From Apoderus coryli (Eukaryota; Arthropoda; Insecta; Coleoptera; Attelabidae), in contig OU452206.1 in assembly GCA_911728435.2 (NCBI GenBank), positions 11,996,297-12,060,296 on the forward strand: a DNA stretch of 64,000 nucleotides. Reading direction: 5' to 3'. Below, in pieces: positions 1 to 13,061 of this stretch. The notes under the pieces were generated by a model. That model searched no databases and was not told the origin of the DNA. It saw only the letters and a list, made by a program, of their open reading frames with translations. Made by a program: the position numbers and the translations under genes. Positions within the stretch are counted from its first letter, which is position 1. The number at the start of each line of letters is the position of its first letter.

Positions 1-1690
1 AACGTTGACAATATATTATTGTAAATTCAGTTTACCAAGCCAAGAGCTGCCAGTATTCGTGTGCAAATAGAAATGAGAAACAAATAATTCATATTTGCTA
101 TCGCGAACCTAACAAAAAACGTTTTATACCAAATTCAGATATTTAATATTTTAAACACACTTAATATAGGTGGTGCGACCTAGCGAGCAGATAAAATATC
201 ATTTATTATTAGTATACGAGGAAATTAGAAACTGCAAAACTGAGTTATTAGAAATAGAAATGTATATTTTGTTACACTAAAAAAGCAAAGTTTCACAGAT
301 ATTAAAACCTAACCTGTATGAAAATTAACGAAACAGTTAGAGTTTCTTGTATAACACAATAATTACAATCCTCATTCGATGTAGTTTATAAAAGAAAATC
401 CTTTACAATTAGACATTTTGCACCTTTGTCTATTATTTTCCCAAGACGGGCAGTGATTATTTGATCAGTTCGTACATCCCTGGGGACATAAGCAGTGTCT
501 TTCTTGGTCAACACGTTTCTCAACCGGTGATGGTCTAAAACGTTTTAATGATTGATTTTGCAGAGAACCAGGGCAATGGCTCCCCAAAATGTTGATAGCT
601 TCACGCCATTTTGCTCACATTTTATACGTTTGTATAGAAGCTACGCGTTTACTGTAGTTACATAAACGAGACAATAGAAAAGTCTAAAATACCATTTACG
701 TGACCTCATTGTGATTTTATGACTTTCTAACAAATCTGCGCCCGCCCTATGATCATTATAATGCTTTATAATTTTGGGGCAGACACTAAACCTAAACAGT
801 TCTTGTAATTTAATTTTCACAAATTGACGATTTTAGTGAAAACCGTAAGATCTATAGGTATAAGACACCTTACACCAAATTATTTGTGTATAGATATGGC
901 CAATATAGATATATAATAAATGTGTTTTCATATACCTACTAAAAATATGTCCCACTTTCTAAATCAACGTATAAACACATAATAAAAAAATCAATAAAAA
1001 TTCTATAGGAACAAAACTACTAACTAATCTTAGTAATGTTGATATATATGACAAATATCTAGAGGTCATTAATGTATAGTCATAGTAAACGATTGTGATT
1101 TTTTTTCTTCATAACTACTTCCCATTTTTACTTACGGAGGTGTAACACAGAAGCAGAAAAAATGTTTCATAAAATTTTCCAAGGTTAGTTTGACGAAGTA
1201 TTTCATACATACACACAAGGTCTTGTTGAATGCAGACAAGAGATGCAGGTATGCCGGTTCAAGATAAATATAGTCAACAAGTAGATTGTGCCTATAGAAT
1301 ACTAAATTTCAATCACTTTAAAAAAATATTTATAAGATCGTTTCGTGCATTAATTCCACGCGCAAAGGAATATTTTGTTGCCGAATAGTACGACTTTAAT
1401 TTAGAAAAAAAAACACTAACTTCAAAAAGTTGAATAATATATTCCACAGCTGTAAAACATGCCAGAAAAAAAGAGTTTTCAAAAGTTGAGAAGAGAATAT
1501 CTAAGATTAATATAGGGATTATTTGGGTAAAATATATGGGTCTGATCATCTTGAAATATTTTTCACGTTTGTCATTGTGTGTAAGAACTTTTTTCAAAAT
1601 GCACTCCTGATATGAAGAAGTAATAATTACTTCACAGCATTTAAATAATGAAAAATAGTTTCGTTGGTGACGTTGTGCTGTTATTGTAAT
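1..1690. other. AT-rich spacer, no gene seen
   Basis: No coding pattern, domain or clear repeat recognised. The longest open frame (1313-1597, - strand) is hydrophobic, of low complexity and flanked by AT-rich DNA; I treat it as chance. Confidence 0.5.
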
Positions 1691-1699
1691 AGCTTGGTG

Positions 1700-2420
1700 T
1701 TGAATCGAAACAGCCAGCGCTGGTGGTTAGCGCAGTATTGCTGTTAGTACCGTCAAATAACCGAAATGTAACTGTGATCGACATGTAATGAATCTTTGTG
1801 ACAGATACCCGAAATTTAACGAAACTTCAATAAATGAACCGACCGAGATATCGAAATGAAAGTAACACTTATACCTAATAACCAAAATGAACCGAAACTC
1901 TCGATATCGGAGCCTTAGTAGGATCGATACCTGAGTATCGAAGCGGTATCGAAACTAAAGGCACGAAACCGAAACAGGTACCAAAACTCTGAGTAAAGAA
2001 ACAGAACCGAAACCCTCGGTACAGTAAATGAAACAAAAAACAGAACGCATAATATTAAAATTGGTACCGAGACTATCGAACTGATATAGAAACCGAAAGA
2101 GTTTCGGTATCAGTTTACGATTCCGTAGCTATAGTTCCTATACCGTTTCGTTGCTTAGATTTCGTTACTAGGTTATTTTCGATACCTGGATCTTAAATGA
2201 GTTGTCGTTGGAATAGGTTTTGGTCATGATTTCGTTTCTGTTAATAACCTTTTGCTGGAGATTTTGGTGTATCCGTACTTTGTTATTAACCGTTGCATTA
2301 CTGCTTGCGGTAGTGTATCTTTCCGTACCACTTCGTTTCAATTCTGGTCGGAAAACCGAAACGGTAACCGAAACGCGGCGTGAATCCCTGGAATTAAATA
2401 CACATTGCTTTGGTCTTTGG
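1700..2420. repeat. Degenerate GAAACCGA-type short repeat with strand switch
   Basis: From about 1800 to 2100 the + strand repeats loose variants of CGAAACCGAA and TATCGAAAC every 10-25 bases. From about 2100 to 2420 the complementary form (TTTCGGT, TTTCGTT, CGATACC) dominates instead. The switch point lies near 2094-2116, where CCGAAAGAGTTTCGG is itself a short palindrome. The whole is therefore a degenerate simple-sequence array arranged as a large imperfect inverted repeat. Open frames crossing it (2168-2461 -, 2220-2435 +) reflect the low density of stop codons in the repeat and are not genes. Confidence 0.6.
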
Positions 2421-2759
2421 TTCTTACTTTTTTGAACATTGGAGATAATAAGATGTGCCATTCCACTCTTTTATGATCTGGGCCCTTCTGATTTATTGAT
2501 CTCCCATATCACTGCAGCCTGCTGGCTTATTGGGTTTATTGACCATATTAGTATTCTACAAGATCAAGTACTTTTGGATTTTGTTCCACTTTGGACACAT
2601 CGTCTGTTAAATATTTCCGGGTCCTATTCGTTACCAGTAAAGACGTCTGGTTGTCTATTGTATACTCTGCTTACGTAAGGATAATACGTCAGTTGCTGTC
2701 TTTCGGTACGGTCTGCCTATAAAGGTTTAGGCGTGTTCTTTTCTGGGAATATTTTCCCA

Positions 2760-4150
2760 GTATTCTTTGTGACTCAGGATTCGTGCACTCTGAAATATGC
2801 TTAGTTTTTACTTTGTTGATTTAATTCGTAAAGAAAATTATATTGCTTGCAACGTAGAGCCACCAGGAGTCGGTGAAGAGCGACTAAATGAATTGAATTG
2901 CAAAGTTGAGGAAAGAGTGGATGGACGATTGTGTGTGGATGATTAAACTAGCTATTAAAGACAGCGAAGATCGGAGAATTTTTTCTAAATGTTTCCCGTG
3001 ACATAAGCCAGATGACATTGGCCTTCAAGGTTGCAGCTAAAATGTATTTACTTTTGCTTTCCAATATCCGTTGATGTATACAGAAAGGAGAGAAAAAACT
3101 ATAAGGCAAATGTAATTTGCCTTTCTCTGAATCATTAGTCTAGTAGAGCCTAGGAAGAAGTTGACATGATAAAATTTAAGGGATTCATATTGGAAAAAAA
3201 TCCATAACCAAAAAAATGCAGAATACAATCTACAAAAAGTGGTTCACTTCCAATTTACACAGGGTACACGAAATGCAATATCCGTGAAATGTCGTCGGCA
3301 AAACTTCAAGGTTCTCAGCCCGTTACCCTTGTGAATTTTGTTCCAGAATAAAGTCTCGTGATATACACAAAATATTATACTGTACCTCACCTAAGAAATC
3401 TAAATACCTACGTATGTATAATACAAGAAATTTTGCTGTTGTGCAAATATCAAGGAAATTTTAAACACACTTTAATTATAAGGTGTTTCATTAAAATAAA
3501 TTAAAATATTAACGGCATATTTCATATAATATGCTTTGTTAGGCTCTCAGAAAAAATACTCATAATCATGAGAATGTGTTGTATAAGACAATTGTGTCAT
3601 AGCGTACAAAATGATAAGTACGCACTTTGTACGAAAGGGGACTTAGATAAACATGTTGCTCCTTGTATCTTATTTCCAGGACTGTTCTCAGTCTTGGAAA
3701 TCAATGTTTCAATATTCTAGAGAATATTAAAACAATGCTTTTCTACTAGCAAAGAGTTTCTGAGCTATTTCATCTAAATATTTTCACAACATACAATTAT
3801 CAAACAAAAAATTAATTTACTAATTAGGTTAAGATATTCATCATTCATCGCCCACCATTACTATTTGTAATTTAGAATTTAACAAGCATGGTGACAGTTC
3901 TGAAACAACTGACTGTTGTCATTGCAAACTAATTTACCATTTACCATTACCATTAGGAATACAAACAGATTACAAAAGAATCCACAACAGTATTCACAAT
4001 ATAATACAAGTTTCTGACGAATGTATTTATCAAAAAAAAATAAATAATTTAAAATATACATAAAATGAAGAATTTATTTACTTAAGCCTAAATATTACAT
4101 TAAATAAACACAATACTACCCAATAAAGAGAAAAATAAAACAAAAAACCA
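2760..4150. other. AT-rich spacer, no gene seen
   Basis: Nothing recognised; open frames are short, lysine/phenylalanine-rich and without domain signatures. Confidence 0.45.
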
Positions 4151-4151
4151 C

Positions 4152-4815
4152 CTACATGAACAGACCCCTCACAAACGACTTAAACCGAGCCAAGGATATG
4201 TCAAACAAGTCTACGTCAGCACGATACAAATTACATGTTCGCAAAATGCGACAGATAGGCGAATTATTTCCCGAGTCTGTTCTTCTAAAAGGAATTGCAA
4301 AGATTTCATGTGACACTCAACATACGCGCAGGTTCATTTAATTCAAAATCATTATATATTGATGGAGAATCCAAAAATTCATTCAGAATTTTAAACACAA
4401 ATATCAGATAGGACACCTTTCTTCTGTTTTCCAATGACAAAATACTATACCTGCGCATAATAGGTTCATAATTACCTCTTTGCAGAATTATATTTGACTT
4501 AAAACTTACGTATCTAAGAAATTTATGTTGAATGCTCTCCAATCTCTGCCTATATATTAAATACAGGGGGTTCCAGACTGTTGTAGCAAAAGTCAACTTG
4601 CTATGTATAAATGCATAGTATAACTTCAATAAAGTTTTAGGATGCTTAAAGGATTTGCTATTTCTCACCACGAAACCAAGCAGTTTACTCGAAGAGTTGA
4701 TTAGTTTTTCTATGTGACTCTTAAACATCATTTTCGAGTCCATGATTACAGAAGGCAACCGGATCTCAATGAGGCGACTAGCAAGAATAATACAGAACTT
4801 AGAGATAGAATTCAA
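4152..4815 (-). pseudogene. 3' end of a Jockey/CR1-like LINE reverse transcriptase
   Basis: The - strand ORF ending near 4306 carries the C-terminal thumb region typical of Jockey/CR1-clade non-LTR reverse transcriptases: a DSKMMFKSHI segment, then SSKLLGFVVRNS, then LYYAFIHSKL and TVWNPLY, then RLESIQHKFLRY, and a YSILSLENRR motif. After a frameshift around 4285-4310 the reading frame resumes (RTDSGNNSPICRIL, then DLFDISLARFKSF) and ends at a stop at 4152-4154, the normal end of such proteins. The fingers/palm domain and the endonuclease are absent, so this is the 5'-truncated copy usual for LINEs. Family placement is by motif recall; exact clade not certain. Confidence 0.75.
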
Positions 4816-4929
4816 ATTTACCAGACATATTTCTAAAACCGAACTTCATCATCAGTGGTATCAATTTGATAAAACCTGTTTCAACATTTATTTAATTGAG
4901 TATTCTATTGGAGTCTGGAAATGAATTGC

Positions 4930-6350
4930 ATTACGTTTTAAGATAGTATACCGTCTTTACCACACTTTTTAAGCCTCCTGTAGATAGAAATTCTCATATT
5001 ATTCTATAAATTGACCGAACTTGAAGTCCTAACATTCCTGAATTTGACATTTCATCTATACCATAACAGTCAATTAGATAGATTTGTTGTTTAACAGTAA
5101 GCATAATACAAATGTGTACAATTATTATAGCTTCTACCTTTGGAATTAATTTAAAATCTGCAATAATACAAATTCGGCGGCTGTACGAAAAAAATTAGTA
5201 ATTTCACTCCACTGTGAGAAGAAATTCTCCACTATTTCTTCAAAAAAAAAAAATAAATAAAAATTACTTTTTCCCAAAAATGTGCTACAATTAATAATAA
5301 TAATAAAGGCCTTTATTTTTTTTTAATTTAAAGTTTCAGTTCAATTTTAGTCTACTGACCAAAATTGTCTGTTCAATTAATTTTTCCAAACTGATAACAT
5401 GGCATTCACAAGTTTCTTTCTAAACAAGGCGAAACCCCAGAATTTATAATTTCAGCTCTGAATTCTTTTGTCTTTTTTACGTCTCTTTGCGCCAACCTTA
5501 GGACACACTGTATATAATAATTCACAGAAGACCTGAATGCTACGAGAGTGAAACAAAAAATCATTTCTATGTTGTGTCACACACGACATTGACCTTTAAA
5601 AAGCATCGATATCGCCTGCTGGTATATATGTAAGTATTTATAATATAAGAAAACTTTCATTTTCCTAAATGAGAAACTGAATAACAATAATCAACATTGC
5701 TATGTGCAGGTATATACACTTAATATTTCAACAAAGAAGGCCAGTGAGTGAAAGATATGGAGAATCTCTGTAGGTTTATTGGAATATTTATTTTAAGTGT
5801 TCCAATCTGCTACTACAACGAAATGTTTTTATCTAAAACTCTACATAGAAGCTTGTTCCAAATAACATTATTGACATATTGGGCATCCCTGTTATAGGGT
5901 TTTATAGTCGACATTGTACATAAAACTGAATAACAACCGATATGCATTATTTATTGTAGTTCTGACTGTTTTTTTAACAAATTTTTTAATGCCATTTGAT
6001 TGCTTCTTTACTGAAAAACGTCGAATGGCTCCTTTTCATCGAAGTAGCACACCTTTGTTAACAATTGAAGAGCACATGGGAAAAATGATGTAAGCCCAAA
6101 TATCGAAAAAAAGAATTATTACAAATGTTAGTTCAGCAAACGGATTTTATTTTCTCCGTAGACTGATCTAAGTCCCTTATGATCGTGGTTGAAATCAAGC
6201 GTACAATGAAAGAGCGATCTAAGTCCACCAAATTTACGAAAAACCAAGTCTCATAGCCAATTTAAGGGGGGAGTCGATTTATTCGTGTTTATTTTCTAGT
6301 CTAATTCCAATCTTGTTCAAGGTTGCAGTGACTTTTTGGCGGTTGTTAGG
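4930..6350. other. AT-rich spacer, no gene seen
   Basis: AT-rich DNA with a short TAA run near 5295 and several A/T homopolymers. No coding pattern recognised. Confidence 0.45.
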
Positions 6351-6399
6351 TACGCAATTATTATCATGTCTTGTAGCGATAGTGACTCTGTGCCATTTT

Positions 6400-7378
6400 C
6401 ACCTCACCTCTTAAGTAAATGACGAAAAAGAAAGTCTTGTGGTCGTGCGTTACAGATGTTGACAAACATGTCCGAAATCTTTGAGTCTGGGAAGTCTTGT
6501 AGCTGTAAAATTCGTTGTTTTCCAAAATTAAGCGACGGCGTAAAAAATAAAATTGTAATAGAATTAAATTTATTATAAAACAGAAATTCACAGAACGGGC
6601 ATTTAGCTGGATTAATTACAAGACGAAGGCCACGGAGGAATGAAAATATGGCAAATTTGATATACAATGCATTTCGTTGCAAAATAAGGAGAATGTTGAA
6701 TTCCCTGAATCTATCAGCAGGCCTTTATCAGACTACGTCGAATAACAAACAGAAGACTAATAACAGTAAAAAGTGGTCTTAAAAGGCAAGCTCAGTTGAC
6801 GATAAGAGAGGTAGTGTTCATTACAGAAGTCGAAATATTAGATCTGAGTAAATTTTAAATTGTATGTAGCCATCAAAATCGACCACATAGGTTGAGTCCA
6901 GAAATGGTGCCACTTGTTGATGACCATATCTGATCATTTAAAGATGGTGTATCTCATTTTAGTTTAAAAAAGTCAAGAAAACTGTATCTTCCAGAGACTT
7001 TAAATATTAAAACAATGTATCTCATCTTCATAAAAAGTATCCGAGTCAGAAAATAAGTTATGAACCGTACAGGGTTTGGGTATCCTAGATAGAGCAGTTA
7101 CTGCGACGAAGTTAAAGTCAAAAAGGCTTCATAGGAGACTCAACTAAAACCCATAGGTGCTGAAAGTCAGGAAAACAACACACATGGAAAATCAGCTGAG
7201 AACTATTGAAACTGAACACAAAGTAGACAAACTCAAAGCGGAAACTTTTTACACAAGGAGACATAATGCTAAGAAATATGCCCAAAAACAAGTAACCTTT
7301 GAAGTCATAACTATGGATTATTCAAAGAATTTACAAGCACCTAACATATTTACAACTAATAATCATAGTCTTCATTAA
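6400..7378 (+). pseudogene. Decayed copy of a multicopy insect ORF (transposon-like)
   Basis: Read in shifting + frames this stretch matches, by recall, a protein family found in many near-identical copies in insect genomes and annotated only as uncharacterised. A cysteine-bearing part (SCSCKIRCFPKLSDGVKNKI) starts near 6480. It is followed by a RPHRLSPEMVPLVDDHI segment near 6876, then SHFSLKKSRKLYLPETLN, then GFGYPR near 7075, and finally ENQLRTIETEH with KAETFYTRRHNAKK in the open frame that ends at 7378. At least four in-frame stops and one frameshift interrupt it. The copy number of the family in insects suggests it is carried by a mobile element, but I see no terminal repeats here. Confidence 0.5.
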
Positions 7379-7379
7379 A

Positions 7380-8470
7380 TTGCCTACATTTTAAATAAAA
7401 CAACAAATAAAACAATCAATAGTACACAATCGAAAAGGCATGAGTGCAGCTTAACGATGTTTAACTAAGTGATTTGATAAGAGTAGTATAAATCTCTTGT
7501 ATTTGAATGTTGTTCCCCACTAGGCTTTTGATTACAACTTTTTCAGAATTCTCTGATATTTGTTTGTTGTATTTATCAGATGCAATTTCCCAAAGCAATC
7601 ACGACTAAGTGATGAACCTATACTCATGCAGAATATTGTTTGCCAATCCAAATGTAATGGGTCCTTATCAGTCAACTTGAAAATCTCAAAATTACACAAA
7701 ATAAACGGCTAAGAAATATATATTGTCAATAATTATTTTATTATAAATTCAGTCAAATCTAGAAATTCACTTAATCATTGTAATATTTTTGTAAGTTCTT
7801 AATGTCCAAATAGCATTTCGCTAATGAGGGTCAAAATTATAATTTTTTAACCATTTTATATTGATAATAATATTATTACACAAGTAAATCTTGCAGTATG
7901 ATCAGGAATGCCGTGACTCATGTTAGTTAAGGATATAGTTAGTATAAATTTCAAAGCCTACTGTATATTATTATGCAAAATTATTGATAAATAAGTTGTA
8001 GGTGTGTTGAATGATATTTTTATTGTTTGCGCTCTAATAGGCGTCAAAGAAATATTTCTTAGAATAATTTACGAGTTGAGTATGAGTATTTATATTAAAA
8101 GAAAAATAATAAAGAAGACTGTTAACATTTAGCAGATTCTTTACTGTTTTCTTAAAATTCAGAATTAATTTCTGGTCATGATATATAAGAAGAAAAAGAG
8201 AAACCTTTCGATGTTTTATGATTGTACCAATGTTGGCAGTTGCCCATATGCTTGTGTAATTTGTTTAACTTTTAAATTTTGATGTTCTTTTAAAATCCTA
8301 CTTATTTCCACATAATGAATGTATAAATGTTCACATTCCTTCCTCTCAATTTTACGAAGATTTAAGTACTTATATGTCATTGATGATGAGGCCTTTGTCT
8401 CGAAACATGTATGACGCGATTTTTTAAATCAATATCCCTGAGTGGAACATATGTATATATGTATATATAT
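7380..8470. other. AT-rich spacer, no gene seen
   Basis: No gene recognised. A short TATATA tract lies immediately before the hairpin that starts at 8471. Confidence 0.45.
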
Positions 8471-8674
8471 AATCTTCGAAGTTATTGGGACGTCGGTCAT
8501 AGAGCTTTTGATAAAAAGAACATTTTTTTTTCGCTACCAAGCTTTCGGGTCTAACTTTGTTCCCTTCTTCAAAGGCTACTAAATTAAGTTAGACCCGAAA
8601 GCTTGGCGTAGCGAAAAAAGAGTTTCCTTTTTATCAAAAGCCCTATGACCGACGTCCCAATCATTTCGAAGATT
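8471..8674. repeat. Foldback hairpin element, about 88-base arms
   Basis: The left arm (8471-8558) begins AATCTTCGAAG, continues with GGGACGTCGGTCATA and GCTTTTGATAAAAAG and ends with AAGCTTTCGGGTCTAACTT. The right arm (8584-8674) is its reverse complement with a few mismatches and one short insertion. The loop is only about 25 bases. The transcript or single strand would form a long stem. No ORF. Most simply a foldback-type transposon or an inverted duplication of one repeat fragment. Confidence 0.8.
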
Positions 8675-9084
8675 CTATAATCTGACCGGTCAAAAGAAAA
8701 TCAATTACTATATATATATATTATATTGCTATTGACATCATATTATCAATTCGTAGTTCACAAGCATAGCAAGCATACATAGAATATGCATTCGCCGCTG
8801 CTCTGTCATTGCTGATATATTCTCTGCTTAAGATTTAGGGTTCTGATCGTTCCATATCATTGATATGGTCCAAAAGATAATCAAGTTAAGAATGTCCTAG
8901 GTAAGTATCCATACGTCTGATTCATGATAATTGCTTCTATAAAATTACCAGCGTTGATATTTTTGTCTTAAATTCCAAAGTTTTAAATAATCCTACAGCC
9001 AGTAATGCAGTTGTGCGAACATTTAGCGAAATTGGTTGTCATCAGTTTAACAAATGTTTGCTTACATCAGAATCAAGATGTTAC

Positions 9085-9375
9085 TTTATGTAACAAGCAA
9101 CTCATAAATAAAGCCTCCCGCTAGGGAATTCGGGCGTATCTAGTGTTCGTAATAGGATTTAATGGAGTTGTTACTTCTTGTCCGGCCATCGTTTGTGAAC
9201 TGTTTCACCGGGCATATTGCCTGCTCACACTAGATCTCTCGAAAAACATCTTGTTGTCAGTCATCTCACTGCCTGCCGATCACCACTGATGGGTTGTGGA
9301 TCCACGAAGCGGCCCGTCTGGTGAAAGCATGGTAGTGTGAAACAAATTTCCAACATAACTAAAAGTCTTGTTACT
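9085..9375. repeat. Dispersed repeat, copy A (inverted relative to 18990-19165)
   Basis: Begins with GTTACTTTATGTAACAAGC and contains AAATAAAGCCTCCCGCTAGGG; near its end it has AGTGTGAAACAAATTTCCAAC followed by AGTCTTGTTAC. Both parts recur in reverse complement at 18990-19165. GC content is clearly above the surrounding DNA. No coding frame is seen. Confidence 0.6.
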
Positions 9376-9899
9376 TTAAATAAAAACTGTCAGTCTATCA
9401 TAAATTATCGTATATTTTACTAAGATTAAAATCATAGACATGCTTTTGTAACGTGTTAATACATTGTTCCAAGGATTTTTTTTTAATTTCATAGTTAGAA
9501 AAACGGAGAATTCCTGCGAGTATTGGAAATATCATTCCAAAATTAAAATCTTAAATATAGAAGTAAAGAATCTCCATTCACATTTAGAATTGCTGTGTTT
9601 TAGTATAATAAACATCAAATTTGTTAAACTTTTCTTAAACGCACTAAATACCTGACTTGAAAATTAAAAATTTCGTTTTTAGTTTCACTTTTGTAAATGT
9701 AAATATACTGATAATATACTGACATGAATGTTAATCAACAGCATATATCGGCTGGTAAGTATGGTGTGAAAGTCATTGTTATTAAACCGCGAAATTTAAA
9801 AATAAATCGCAGCAAATTAACTTTTCGTTGCCTTAGAATAATCTAATTAATTATCAAACAGACAATAATGTAAACAGGGTGGACCATGAAACAATACAG

Positions 9900-10290
9900 A
9901 GCAAAAATAACGTTATCGACGAATATAAGGCGACTGCTACTGTTTTGTAGGACGCGAAAGAAATGAGTTATTACCCTGAGTGATTTAAACGCTCGAAGAA
10001 CCAAGTTTCCCCTCATTTAGCGAAGAAAAATAAGTGATTTTGCTATGAAGACGTAGCCGCCTACATGTCATTGTTATGGCTGCAAAACCAACGAATTAAA
10101 GTTTGAATTATTGCTCCATCCTGCGTATTCACCAGAGTGTGATCCCCACGAGAATGATTTGTTCGCTAACTGCCAAACTCTGGCCCGGAGATAAAAGATT
10201 TGAGGACAACTGGAAACTCATCGATAATGTAAATGCGTTTAAAATGCTTGACAAATCACACTACGAAGGCCGCTATTTACATTCTTAGCC
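9900..10290 (+). pseudogene. Mariner-like transposase C-terminal remnant
   Basis: In shifting + frames the stretch reads PHLAKK near 10010, then NELKFELLLHPAYSPE near 10090, then NDLFAN, then KLWPGDKRFEDNWKLIDNVNA and LDKSHYE. This is the order of motifs in the C-terminal half of mariner (Tc1/mariner superfamily) transposases, including the HPAYSPDLAP region beside the last catalytic Asp. The Asp position here reads CDPHEND, and frameshifts and a stop interrupt the frame, so it is dead. No flanking TIRs could be assigned. Confidence 0.7.
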
Positions 10291-10831
10291 TAATAATCAA
10301 AACACAGTAATTTCTCATTACCAGTTGCTTTATTGTTTTTAAACATATTCGCCTTTATGATTACTACACTTTTGCATGTGTTTTTAGAGCATCTATTTGC
10401 AAAAATTGACACATCTATCTTTTTAAGCTTTCTCCAATTTGTATGGAATCCAACGAAATAAACCATTTTCACAGCTAAATGTTTATGCAATATTTTATGT
10501 ATGCTGGTGGAGATTATATGACGATCTTTCAGGATCAGTATTTACACAAAATCAAGGTTTTCAGACACAACTGATTTGAACGATCATAGTGAACTCCGTC
10601 AGTGAGACACTGGCGGCCATGATTAAACTCGTTACATTTCTCTTGATACTCCACGTCAAAAATCGTGAGAAATTATTGCTCGAAAATTTTCACGAGTTAA
10701 TCCCATTTTTACGCACAATTTTCAAATAATTTCTCTTTGACAAAATATTTAGTGCGGGTTAAAAACAACGTAGACTTTCCGGTGATAACAACAACTGACA
10801 ACTAACAATAAATGTTGCCAAGACTCAAAAT

Positions 10832-11301
10832 ATACAGGGTGTTAGTAAATAAGTGCGGAGGCACTGGGAAAAATAATGATAATTTGCTATATAAACGCAA
10901 ATGCTTTGTTTCCGAACCACAGTGAGTTAAAGTTTTTCTTAGTTGGTTTTATATCACGCTATAAATGCAAACGGTAATTAATTTAAGCGACAATTTTTTT
11001 TTTATCACGCGCCCTACTCTAAACTATTTTATTATGGGACATTTATTATTTTTCTTCACTCATTTTCATTTTGAATATCGTTTCGGCAAGTTGTTGCGAT
11101 GGTCGTTTGACAGAAATACCATAGCATTTTCCCGAATAGAAGCCTGCCGGTGCCAGACTATAAAGTTTAAAAGACGCTGCACAGAAATTTTCAAAGTCAT
11201 TAAGCTTGAAAACGGCTAATTCTAACGTTATGAAACTACACATTTTTTATGTGGAAAAGTCTAAATTTTATTATTTTTTGTTACAGAAAGTAATAGAAAC
11301 G
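10832..11301. repeat. Repeat beginning TACAGGGTGTTAG, boundary unclear
   Basis: A TACAGGGTG terminus, the same end motif as other small elements in this window, starts a stretch of unknown repeat DNA that runs up to the THAP-bearing element. Its other end is not identified. It may be the left part of the mariner-like element whose transposase remnant lies at 13.9-14.3 kb. Confidence 0.3.
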
Positions 11302-11843
11302 TACAGGGTGAGCAAAACTCGATGTCCCAGCTCTGTTATGAGAAAATGAAAAACGATAGAAAAATTCTGAAAAGAGATTCTCAAATGGGATTAAGTAAGC
11401 TCCATTTTAACGCACATTTGACTTTGTTTCCAAATTTGGAAACTAAAGTAAATGACGTCAACAATATATATATATATAATAATAATATATAATATTAGTT
11501 TGTTTATACAACCACCTTAGGCCTCTTACCTCTCTACAGCCTTCAAAGAAGGGGTGCAAGAAACAGTGACTTCACAAATATTTTTCGTGTCCATGTAAAC
11601 CACTTTCATATCATCCGTACTACTCGCAATAATATTTTGTGACAAAACATGGTTGGTAGAACTTTTATTCTCAGCAATTTCATGGAGGATTGTATAATTA
11701 AGTATATTCCAGTTTAACAACAGAATTCAAACGAACTTTGTATACCTACACAACGTAGGAAATATATTCTTGACATACATATCATGCATTTTTGACAGAC
11801 TGCTTTTAAGTAAACAGTGTCTTGATATCAAACGATTAAGAAT

Positions 11844-12052
11844 TTAACTTCCATTCTCATTTACATAATCTCTTATTTTCAACAAAAGTTTGGGAACTGC
11901 ATCGGGTACGAGGGTGATCCTCTTGCCGTCTTCTCTACAAATGATAACTTCTGCAGCGAAATGCTTACTGCATATGACATTCCCATCACATATATTTTCT
12001 GTACTAGGATCCCAATGCCCGCATCCAAACATCATGTCTTTTTTTTGTCAAG
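11844..12052 (-). pseudogene. THAP zinc-finger domain, frameshifted
   Basis: After a possible acceptor (TTTTTAG) at 12053-12059 the - strand reads LTKKRHDVWMRALGS, the central part of a THAP domain (basic stretch then the conserved Trp). After a frameshift near 12010 it continues STENICDGNVICSKHF, then ITLVPDAVPKLLLK. CSKHF and AVP are signature THAP residues (the Cys and His are zinc ligands; AVP closes the domain). The N-terminal C-x(2-4)-C part was not found. An open frame further downstream (11526-11720, -) may be the rest of the same protein. Broken, hence a pseudogene. Confidence 0.65.
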
Positions 12053-13015
12053 CTAAAAATGAGTATCATGTCAATGGTATCATATTGACTCAAATTGAGA
12101 CTGTTAGAAACCCGAAACAATAACTTACTGAAAATATTTAATACCAGGAATGAGACCTTCATTTTTACACCACAACACTATACACCTCATTGTTTGTTAA
12201 ATAAACGAACTACCAAACCAAAATAACAAATATTAAAAACAATTTTAATCACAAATAAGTATATCTATCAACAATTAAAATATACCACGAATAAAACCAT
12301 AACTCAATTATAAAACCTATCTGAATTGTTGTGAAGCCGACTCTGACAGATATTCCCACTACGAGAAATGTCATTTGCGAAAACAGACGCTGTTGCGAAA
12401 TCTCCTAAATTTAATAAGATTTGGAAAAAAATGTTTCGTTCATATTGCTGAAAACTAAACAGTATGCAATTTTACCGATAACATTTAATTATTTGATTTT
12501 GTCAAGCAGTTTCGTATGACGCAACATATGGATTTATTTATAAAACAGATATGTCGCATAAATTCTGTAAGGCGAACGACAAAATAGTTTTAAATATGGC
12601 AGCTCTGTACTGAAAATAAGTTACTGAGGAGCATGCGTAGTTCGTGAAAACTCTGCATACCCGTTACACTTTTTGGTATTCGGCTGGATTTAATTAGCAT
12701 TCTAGAGTACATATATAATATAAGATTTCTATGGTTATCACACGAATACTATTTGTCAACCATTAGTTTAAGTATTGACAGATATAATTGTAGTTTGTTT
12801 CCAAAGCCTACTTGTGTAAAAGTTGTGACGGTTGAGAATTTTTCATATTAGTTTTTTCTACAAATTTGCTTATAATTTTTTAACGAATGAAGATAGCACG
12901 TTTTTTTCTTTACAAAAGTTGTTTAGAAAAATTCGCTCTTTGGAACTATGCAAAAATATAGGTATATTTCTGGAAAAAAAAGTCATTTACTTCAGTTTCC
13001 AAACTTAGCAACACA

Positions 13016-13061
13016 ATGAAATATGGGTTAAAATTAAGCTCGATTTTAACCCATATTTCAT
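13016..13061. repeat. Perfect 46-base palindrome inside the TIR element
   Basis: Arms of 19 bases (ATGAAATATGGGTTAAAAT and its exact reverse complement) enclose an 8-base loop, just inside the right terminal repeat. Confidence 0.8.

Noticed and set aside
2168..2461. 97-codon frame in the GAAACCGA array
   Set aside because: Open only because the short repeat lacks stop codons; composition follows the repeat.
4156..4341. 61-codon + strand frame
   Set aside because: It is opposite the end of the LINE reading frame, which has recognisable motifs.
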